This document shows, piece by piece, positions 25,407 to 29,820 of a DNA stretch of 29,820 nt. The notes beneath the pieces are model-generated. The model did no database searches and was not told where the DNA came from. It saw only the letters and a list, made by a program, of their open reading frames with translations. A program made the position numbers and the translations under genes. Within the stretch, counting starts at the first letter, position 1, and the number at the start of each line of letters is the position of its first letter. The DNA is from Bacillus_BA songklensis (GTDB lineage: Bacteria > Bacillota > Bacilli > Bacillales > Bacillaceae_H): assembly GCF_042649685.1 (NCBI RefSeq), contig NZ_JBHRZT010000017.1, forward strand, positions 1 through 29,820, given 5' to 3'.

Positions 25407-25471
25407 AAAAACCGCTGTTTTTTCCTTATCTAACGGTTAGAAAACGAAAGTAATTCCCTTTGTACCCATGT

Positions 25472-25518
25472 ATTTAAAAAGGATCACTTTTGATGTTTAC
25501 CAAGAGTGATCCTTTTTT
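25472..25518. terminator. terminator after rsiW
   Basis: A perfect 13-bp stem AAAAAGGATCACT/AGTGATCCTTTTT with A/T runs on both sides. It ends sigW-rsiW on the minus strand and separates that operon from cdaA-cdaR-glmM. Confidence 0.9.
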
Positions 25519-25523
25519 ATCTC

Positions 25524-26138
25524 TTATTTATTTTCAGAAATGTTTAAGGCATTTTTGACATTGGATTTGAATGTATACCATACCCACTCAAATAGTTGAT
25601 CGAGCTCCTCAACCTTCCCTGTCACTTGACCTGCCGATGCTAAATATTGATTCCCATTAATGACGGTTACATTTCCGTTTACTTTTCCTTCAATTTTAAT
25701 ATCACCGTTACGTACGACAATGTCACCTTCTACTACTTTTCCTTCAGGAACAACAACCGTTTCTTCATTAATAATTAATCCCTTCTGTTTAGATACCGAG
25801 AATTCCTGGCTGTTTGTCCATGATGACATCAAGCTCCCGAACATCAACAATATAAATAATGAAGCTGCCGTCATAAAAGGATGCATTTTAAACCAACGAT
25901 TAAATTTTGCTTGTCTATTTTCCTTTGGAAGATGGGCCATCACATTCATAGTAAAGTTAGTCGGCGCTTCAATATGAGAAGTACTCTGTACAAAAGCGAT
26001 TGCTTTTTTTAACTCCTTAAAATGCTGCTGGCAGCTCTCACAGGAGTGAAGATGTTCTTTTAAGATTGTCTCGTTTTCCTTCGTGATATCACCATCTAAG
26101 TAATCATGCATGAAATCAATATATTCTACACATTTCAT
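25524..26138 (-). CDS. rsiW: Anti-sigma-W factor RsiW
   Basis: A 204-residue membrane anti-sigma factor that holds SigW and is destroyed by regulated proteolysis under envelope stress. The N-terminal zinc-binding anti-sigma domain has His29-xxx-Cys33-xx-Cys36 (EHLHSCESCQQHF). A single membrane helix lies near residues 86-106 (FMTAASLFILLMFGSLMSSW). The outer part contains short beta repeats (VVPEGKVVEGDIVVRNGDIKI), as in B. subtilis RsiW. It starts 13 bases after sigW and is co-transcribed with it. Confidence 0.94.
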   Translation of the reverse strand: MKCVEYIDFMHDYLDGDITKENETILKEHLHSCESCQQHFKELKKAIAFVQSTSHIEAPTNFTMNVMAHLPKENRQAKFNRWFKMHPFMTAASLFILLMFGSLMSSWTNSQEFSVSKQKGLIINEETVVVPEGKVVEGDIVVRNGDIKIEGKVNGNVTVINGNQYLASAGQVTGKVEELDQLFEWVWYTFKSNVKNALNISENK

Positions 26139-26151
26139 TGGTTCTCACCTC

Positions 26152-26715
26152 TTAAAGATGGCGCAGCTTGTTGCGTAAAGCTTCCCGCCCTCTATGGATT
26201 CTTGTTTTTACTGTGCCCACAGGCAAATCTAAAATATCGCTAATTTCCTTTAGTGAGAGTTCGTCTACATACTTTAACACAATGACCGAGCGGTATTTCT
26301 CGGGAAGTCTTAAAATCTCCCTTTGTATCTGCTCCTGCAGCTCTAGCTTCTCTAATTCATCTTCAGGAAGCTCTTGTTTAGAGGGAATTTGGGAATACAT
26401 ATCTAGCCCATCTGTACCGCTAATTTCTGCATCCAAATAGTAATCAGGTTTCTTTTTACGGATGCGGTCTATACATAAATTGGTGGCAATTCTATAAAGC
26501 CACGTTGAGAATTTCTTTGTTGAATCATAGCTGTGAATATTTACATATGCACGAATAAATGCCTCCTGCGCAGAATCTTCTGCTTCGTGCGCATTGCCTA
26601 GCATACGGTAGCATAGTTGATATACTTTGTCTTTATAATATTCAACAATTTCCGCGAAGGCATCCTGATCTCCCTTTTTCACTTGGTTAATTTTCCTGCT
26701 TATTAACAAATCCAT
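26152..26715 (-). CDS. sigW: ECF RNA polymerase sigma factor SigW
   Basis: A 187-residue extracytoplasmic-function sigma factor for cell-envelope and antimicrobial stress. Region 2 contains YQLCYRMLGNAHEAEDSAQEAF and WLYRIATNLCIDRIRKKKP. Region 4 contains LPEKYRSVIVLKYVDELS and LPVGTVKTRIHRGREALRNKL. The length and the neighbour rsiW match B. subtilis. It is autoregulated through a sigma-W promoter directly upstream; GGAGGT lies 11 bases before the ATG. Confidence 0.96.
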   Translation of the reverse strand: MDLLISRKINQVKKGDQDAFAEIVEYYKDKVYQLCYRMLGNAHEAEDSAQEAFIRAYVNIHSYDSTKKFSTWLYRIATNLCIDRIRKKKPDYYLDAEISGTDGLDMYSQIPSKQELPEDELEKLELQEQIQREILRLPEKYRSVIVLKYVDELSLKEISDILDLPVGTVKTRIHRGREALRNKLRHL

Positions 26716-26752
26716 TTAACTTTTACCTCCGCCCATTGCGGGATACTATACA

Positions 26753-26777
26753 TACGCTTTATTTTAGAAAAGGTTTC
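26753..26777 (-). promoter_or_regulatory. sigma-W autoregulatory promoter
   Basis: Minus strand GAAAC (26773-26777; full -35 CGAAAC against consensus TGAAAC), a 16-bp spacer and CGTA (26753-26756). It matches the sigma-W consensus in spacing and core, about 38 bases before sigW. Confidence 0.85.
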
Positions 26778-26861
26778 GTTTAAAAGAAAAAATAAAAAAC
26801 ATCAGGTTTAAAAATAACATGGTTTGGCTATTTATTAAACATAAAAAGGGGTGAGAATAAA

Positions 26862-27020
26862 ATGCATTGTGAAAAATTATTGCTTGATGAAATCGAAAAG
26901 TGTCGTTTACTAATGGTCCATCTCGCAAGCCAAACATCTCTCTCTTCTCACCAAGTCGTTCAAGCAAGTACAAGATTAGATACACTATTAAATCAATACA
27001 ACAAACATAAAAAACAGTAA
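26862..27020 (+). CDS. Spo0E-like aspartyl phosphatase (small sporulation regulator)
   Basis: A 52-residue protein that begins MHCEKLLLDEIEKCR and contains the Spo0E-family signature SxxLD as Ser36-Thr-Arg-Leu39-Asp40 (QASTRLDTLLNQYN). Two amphipathic helices are expected, the size and fold of small Spo0E-like proteins such as YisI and YnzD, which dephosphorylate Spo0A~P. AAGGGGTG lies eight bases before the ATG. The gene is divergent from sigW and ends in its own terminator. The minus-strand open frame across the same bases has no family features. Which phospho-protein it acts on is not visible. Confidence 0.85.
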   Translation: MHCEKLLLDEIEKCRLLMVHLASQTSLSSHQVVQASTRLDTLLNQYNKHKKQ

Positions 27021-27040
27021 CCATACAGTTACTGTTTTTT
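27011..27040. terminator. bidirectional terminator between the Spo0E-like gene and rocF
   Basis: A 9-bp stem AACAGTAAC/GTTACTGTT with a 6-base loop, then TTTT on the plus strand. A T-run is also present on the minus strand (TTTTTTATG). It includes the stop codon of the small gene and can end rocF as well. Confidence 0.82.
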
Positions 27041-27099
27041 GTCCTATATTTATTCTAAAGCTCTTACTTATAAGAGTAAACAACTTTTAACAGATTGCT

Positions 27100-27999
27100 T
27101 TAAAGTAATTTTTCCCCTAATAATGAGCCCATTAATGCAACCGCCACTTCAGCTGTTTTGTTTCGCTCGTCTAGAATCGGATTCACCTCTACAAACTCTA
27201 CAGATGTGATGATATTCGCTTCAGCTAACATCTCCATAGCGAGGTGACTTTCGCGGTAGCTGATTCCTCCTGCAACAGGTGTCCCCACTCCCGGTGCATC
27301 ATCTGGATCAAGTCCATCTAAATCAAGGGATAAATGTACGCCATCAGTACGTTGCTTCAGATAATTAATCGCTTCCTCCATCACTTTTGTCATCCCAATT
27401 CGGTCGACTTCATGCATCGTATATACTTTAATACCTTTTTCTTTGATTAACTCTTTTTCGCCTTGATCCAGGGAACGAGCGCCAATGATAACAATGTTTT
27501 CAGGCTTTACTTTTGGTGCATATCCTCCAATATTGATGAGGGCAGGGTGTCCCATTCCCAGGCTCACCGCTAAAGGCATACCATGTATATTTCCTGAAGG
27601 TGAAGTTTCTGCTGTATTTAAATCACCATGGGCGTCATACCAGATAACACCTAAATTTTCGCAATGTTGAGCTACACCGGCCAACGTTCCGATGGCAATA
27701 CTATGATCTCCTCCTAACACTAAAGGAAATCGGTTTAAATGAATGACTTCATCTACTTTTTGGGCTAATTTTTCATTGCCGTCCGCTACGGCTTTTAGAT
27801 TCTTTAAATTTGTCTCCGTGTCATTATGCGCTCTTTCTTTAATCTCGACTTTTATATCTCCTTCGTCGTAAACTGTGTAGCCAAGATTCTTGAGCCTTTC
27901 GTCTACCCCCGCATAACGAATAGCACTTGGTCCCATGTCTACCCCTCTTCTCGTTTGTCCAAGATCCATTGGTACTCCAATGATAGAAATCGCTTTCAT
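27100..27999 (-). CDS. rocF: Arginase
   Basis: A 299-residue manganese enzyme that hydrolyses arginine to ornithine and urea. The metal-binding motifs are GGDHSIAIG, WYDAHGDLN with SPSGNIHGMPLA, and SLDLDGLDPDDAPGVGTPV; ETSPSGN is typical of bacterial arginases. C-terminal VEVNPILDERNKTAEVAVALMGSLLG also fits. GGGGGAGG precedes the ATG. It is a single-gene unit here, while in B. subtilis rocF is in the rocDEF operon. A sigma-A-like promoter and a candidate AhrC box lie upstream. Confidence 0.96.
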   Translation of the reverse strand: MKAISIIGVPMDLGQTRRGVDMGPSAIRYAGVDERLKNLGYTVYDEGDIKVEIKERAHNDTETNLKNLKAVADGNEKLAQKVDEVIHLNRFPLVLGGDHSIAIGTLAGVAQHCENLGVIWYDAHGDLNTAETSPSGNIHGMPLAVSLGMGHPALINIGGYAPKVKPENIVIIGARSLDQGEKELIKEKGIKVYTMHEVDRIGMTKVMEEAINYLKQRTDGVHLSLDLDGLDPDDAPGVGTPVAGGISYRESHLAMEMLAEANIITSVEFVEVNPILDERNKTAEVAVALMGSLLGEKLL

Positions 28000-28035
28000 A
28001 TGTTGTTTTCCTCCCCCTATGTCTTTCCATTATCC

Positions 28036-28064
28036 ATTTTAAACATAAAGGTGAAATGGCTCAA
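28036..28064 (-). promoter_or_regulatory. sigma-A-type promoter of rocF
   Basis: Minus strand TTGAGC (28059-28064), 17-bp spacer, TAAAAT (28036-28041), about 36 bases before the start codon. I saw no sigma-L (-24/-12) pair here, although B. subtilis rocDEF uses sigma-L. Confidence 0.6.
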
Positions 28065-28077
28065 CTCGACACTTTTT

Positions 28078-28092
28078 TGAATATATATGCAA
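28078..28092 (+). promoter_or_regulatory. candidate ARG box (AhrC/ArgR site) upstream of rocF
   Basis: TGAATATATATGCAA differs at two of 15 positions from the B. subtilis ARG-box-like sequence TGAATAAAAATGCAA. It lies just upstream of the rocF -35, a position suited to activation. The downstream ATTCGAATAT may form part of a second half. Confidence 0.5.
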
Positions 28093-28131
28093 TTCGAATA
28101 TAAAGAAAGGTGTGTTCTCTATTATGAGAAG

Positions 28132-28174
28132 GAAAAATAAAAAACCTTTAAACACACTTCGTGTTTAAAGGTTT
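28132..28174 (-). terminator. terminator of the rRNA-tRNA operon
   Basis: A perfect 14-bp stem (28142-28155 with 28161-28174) with loop GAAGT on the minus strand, followed by TTTATTTTTCC. It closes the operon after tRNA-Ala. Confidence 0.92.
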
Positions 28175-28196
28175 ATAATCAATCTTATGTATGTAA

Positions 28197-28272
28197 TGGT
28201 GGAGCCTAGCGGGATCGAACCGCTGACCTCCTGCGTGCAAAGCAGGCGCTCTCCCAGCTGAGCTAAGGCCCC
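28197..28272 (-). tRNA. tRNA-Ala(TGC)
   Basis: 76 nt cloverleaf with acceptor GGGGCCT/AGGCTCC, anticodon loop TTTGCAC (TGC), and encoded CCA. Last gene of the rRNA operon. Confidence 0.95.
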
Positions 28273-28280
28273 ATTTTATA

Positions 28281-28355
28281 TGGAGCGGAAGACGGGATTC
28301 GAACCCGCGACCCCCACCTTGGCAAGGTGGTGTTCTACCACTGAACTACTTCCGC
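28281..28355 (-). tRNA. tRNA-Gly(GCC)
   Basis: 75 nt cloverleaf with acceptor GCGGAAG/CTTCCGC, anticodon loop TTGCCAA (GCC), and encoded CCA. Confidence 0.95.
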
Positions 28356-28359
28356 AATA

Positions 28360-28432
28360 TGAGCCATGAAGGACTCGAACCTTCGACCCTCTGATTAAAA
28401 GTCAGATGCTCTACCGACTGAGCTAATGGCTC
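28360..28432 (-). tRNA. tRNA-Lys(TTT)
   Basis: 73 nt cloverleaf whose body is identical to the copy at 649-724, but CCA is not encoded (TAT follows the discriminator). Confidence 0.95.
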
Positions 28433-28434
28433 TT

Positions 28435-28509
28435 TGGCTGGGCTAGCTGGATTCGAACCAACGCATGACGGAGTCAAAGTCCGTTGCCTTACCGCTTGGC
28501 TATAGCCCA
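28435..28509 (-). tRNA. tRNA-Gln(TTG)
   Basis: 75 nt cloverleaf identical to 727-801, CCA encoded, two bases upstream of tRNA-Lys as in the first cluster. Confidence 0.95.
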
Positions 28510-28518
28510 AAAACAAAA

Positions 28519-28603
28519 TGGTGGAGGGGGACGGATTCGAACCGCCGAACCCTGAGGGAGCGGATTTACAGTCCGCCGCGTTTAGCCACTTCGCTACCCC
28601 TCC
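28519..28603 (-). tRNA. tRNA-Tyr(GTA)
   Basis: 85 nt class II tRNA with acceptor GGAGGGG/CCCCTCC, anticodon loop CTGTAAA (GTA), long variable arm, and encoded CCA. Confidence 0.95.
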
Positions 28604-28613
28604 AGTATTTCAT

Positions 28614-28662
28614 TTGTCCAGCTACGGCTCCTCTCAAGATTGAACAGTCGCCTTCGCTTTTC
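28614..28662 (-). repeat. Bacillaceae interspersed repeat R1, internally deleted
   Basis: Short copy of about 49 bases with the element's ends (TTGTCCAGCT on one side, CGCTTTTC on the other) but most of the centre missing. It lies between tRNA-Thr(TGT) and tRNA-Tyr. Its TCAAGATTGAACAGTCGCC part matches R2. Confidence 0.6.
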
Positions 28663-28668
28663 TTAAAA

Positions 28669-28744
<76 letters not shown>

Positions 28745-28748
28745 AATC

Positions 28749-28878
28749 TGTCTAGATTTAGTTTAGCTGCGGCTCTTAATCTTTCAGCCGTTTCACTTCT
28801 GCATACGAAACCAAAGAGCGGTGTTCCGATCATAAGCTCCAATTCCCCTCAAGATTGAACAATCGCCTTCGCTTTTTT
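28749..28878 (-). repeat. Bacillaceae interspersed repeat R2
   Basis: About 130 bases between tRNA-Val and tRNA-Thr(TGT). The ends resemble R1, R3 and R4 (TGTCTAG-like start, CGCCTTCGCTTTTT end), and AGCTGCGGCT and AGCTCCAATT are inside. It contains no gene. Confidence 0.6.
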
Positions 28879-28881
28879 TAA

Positions 28882-28957
28882 TGGTGGAGGATGACGGGAT
28901 CGAACCGCCGACCCCCTGCTTGTAAGGCAGGTGCTCTCCCAGCTGAGCTAATCCTCC
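28882..28957 (-). tRNA. tRNA-Val(TAC)
   Basis: 76 nt cloverleaf with the same sequence as 922-997, encoded CCA. The Bacillaceae-1-type element ends two bases upstream. Confidence 0.95.
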
Positions 28958-28959
28958 GA

Positions 28960-29014
28960 TGTACAGGATGTACAAGTGCAGGCGTTGCGACAGGACGTCG
29001 CCAACTTAGCCTGC
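28960..29014 (-). ncRNA. Bacillaceae-1-type RNA element, copy B
   Basis: Minus strand: outer stem GCAGGC/GCCTGC (29009-29014 with 28978-28983), internal loop with UAAG on one side and AAC on the other, inner stem 28997-29001 with 28987-28991, loop GUCCU; then a second hairpin UGUAC-AUCCU-GUACA (28960-28974). Both loops match the RUCCU consensus described for the Rfam Bacillaceae-1 motif. It fills the tRNA-Glu to tRNA-Val spacer of an rRNA operon. It must be cut out of the precursor with the tRNAs; no function is known. Confidence 0.82.
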
Positions 29015-29025
29015 CATCCTTTAGA

Positions 29026-29097
29026 TGACCCGTACGGGATTCGAACCCGTGTTACCGCCGTGAAAGGGCGGTGTCTTAACCACTTGACCAACGGGCC
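29026..29097 (-). tRNA. tRNA-Glu(TTC)
   Basis: 72 nt cloverleaf that differs from 1036-1107 by one base in the D arm. CCA not encoded. Confidence 0.95.
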
Positions 29098-29113
29098 AAA
29101 ACAGCTTCGAGCA

Positions 29114-29186
29114 AGCTTCCAACCGGGCTTGAACCGGTGACCTCTTCCTTACCATGGAAGTGCTCTACCTACTGAGCTATGGAAGC
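29114..29186 (-). tRNA. tRNA-Thr(GGT)
   Basis: 73 nt cloverleaf with acceptor GCTTCCA/TGGAAGC and anticodon loop ATGGTAA (GGT). CCA not encoded (TGC follows). Confidence 0.94.
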
Positions 29187-29189
29187 ATA

Positions 29190-29264
29190 TGGCTCCACAG
29201 GTAGGACTCGAACCTACGACCAATCGGTTAACAGCCGATTGCTCTACCACTGAGCTACTGTGGA
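29190..29264 (-). tRNA. tRNA-Asn(GTT)
   Basis: 75 nt cloverleaf, CCA encoded. The T stem has GTAGG/CCTAC where the first-cluster copy has GCAGG/CCTGC, a compensated pair. Confidence 0.95.
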
Positions 29265-29273
29265 ATAATATCA

Positions 29274-29389
<116 letters not shown>

Positions 29390-29495
29390 CATATTACATT
29401 ATACATATTTCAGAAGAAATTTCAACCCTTTTTTTAAAAGTTATTCCTTCAAAACTAGATAACACATTACTGAGGAAAGCGTGTAGTACTTTTCA

Positions 29496-29615
29496 TTGTC
29501 CAGTTGCGCAAGCTATATCCTACGGTCATTTCACCACCTCCCACGAAGTCAAAGAACGACTTCTCGTCGGCGGTTCCAATTCCCTATGAGCATGAACGAG
29601 CTTGCTCCGCTTTTC
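29496..29615 (-). repeat. Bacillaceae interspersed repeat R3
   Basis: About 120 bases in the 23S-5S spacer, starting TTGTCCAG and ending GCTTGCTCCGCTTTTC. It is the element type that recurs widely between genes in Bacillaceae (minus strand GAAAAGCG...GGACAA ends). It is nearly tandem with R4. Confidence 0.7.
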
Positions 29616-29619
29616 TTGA

Positions 29620-29735
29620 TTGTCCAGCTGTGAAAGCCAAACCGTACGGCTGTTTCGCTTCCTCTGTTGAGACTATCGTCTCTTCCGCCAGAAGCTCCAA
29701 CATCCTATCGGTTTAAACGGGCTTTCTCCGCTTTT
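29620..29735 (-). repeat. Bacillaceae interspersed repeat R4
   Basis: About 116 bases, four bases from R3, with the same ends (TTGTCCAGCTG ... CTCCGCTTTTC) and several shared internal blocks (TACGG, CTTCCGCC-like, TCCAAC/TTCCAATT, CCTAT). It fills the rest of the 23S-5S spacer. Confidence 0.7.
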
Positions 29736-29738
29736 CGT

Positions 29739-29820
<82 letters not shown>

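Noticed and set aside
25427..25445. Small palindrome TCTAAC-G-GTTAGA upstream of cdaA
   Set aside because: It is only 6 bp per arm and upstream of a weakly defined promoter, so there is not enough to call an operator.
26764..27024. Minus-strand 86-codon open frame opposite the Spo0E-like gene
   Set aside because: It has no ribosome site or family features, covers the sigW promoter region, and is the antisense of a gene with a clear SxxLD signature and good ribosome site.
28086..28100. Possible sigma-L (-24/-12) promoter for rocF
   Set aside because: A TTGCA-like -12 element exists on the minus strand but there is no GG at the matching -24 position; a sigma-A-type promoter fits better.

Overview
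The window is Bacillaceae (Firmicutes) chromosomal DNA. Its proteins closely resemble Bacillus subtilis ones, and it carries endospore-specific genes (cmpA, a Spo0E-like gene), a glmS ribozyme and Bacillus-type rRNA/tRNA operons. It is not B. subtilis itself: there the sigB/alr/acpS region and the sigW/cda/glmM/glmS region are far apart, whereas here they are neighbours. Nearly everything is encoded on the minus strand; only two small genes are convincing on the plus strand.

Layout from left to right (transcription mostly right to left): (1) 1-1328 holds twelve tRNA genes behind a strong sigma-A promoter. Beyond them lie a Bacillaceae-1-type RNA element and a 16S-leader-like sequence, so a 16S gene probably starts just outside the left edge. 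(2) 1385-4480 holds an SprT-like gene (ydcK), the plus-strand sporulation gene cmpA, and tex. (3) 4661-9673 is the complete general-stress module rsbR-rsbS-rsbT-rsbU-rsbV-rsbW-sigB-rsbX, with a sigma-A promoter in front of rsbR and an internal, near-perfect sigma-B promoter in front of rsbV. (4) 9675-13401 holds mazF and mazE (ndoA/ndoAI), alr, the ydcC lipoprotein and acpS. (5) 13442-19142 holds uvsE, cshA, a decayed YdeI/OmdA-like fragment, murF and ddl. (6) 19355-25405 holds glmS with its glmS ribozyme, then glmM, cdaR and cdaA. (7) 25472-28092 holds rsiW-sigW with an autoregulatory sigma-W promoter, a divergent Spo0E-like gene, and arginase (rocF) with a candidate AhrC/ArgR box. (8) 28132-29820 is the distal part of an rRNA operon: the 23S 3' end, 5S and ten tRNA genes, interrupted by four Bacillaceae interspersed repeats and a second Bacillaceae-1-type RNA element.

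Functionally, the window combines cell-envelope precursor synthesis (GlmM, GlmS, Alr, Ddl, MurF, c-di-AMP synthase CdaA with regulator CdaR), envelope and general stress signalling (SigW/RsiW and SigB/Rsb), RNA turnover (CshA, Tex, MazF) and translation (tRNA/rRNA).

The protein-coding part is largely conventional. The less expected signals are in the RNA and regulatory layer: the two covarying Bacillaceae-1-type elements, the repeats inside the rRNA operon, the OmdA-like remnant with an in-frame stop, the ARG-box-like site at rocF, and small hairpins upstream of murF and ddl. I found no mobile element with a transposase, no phage and no CRISPR array.
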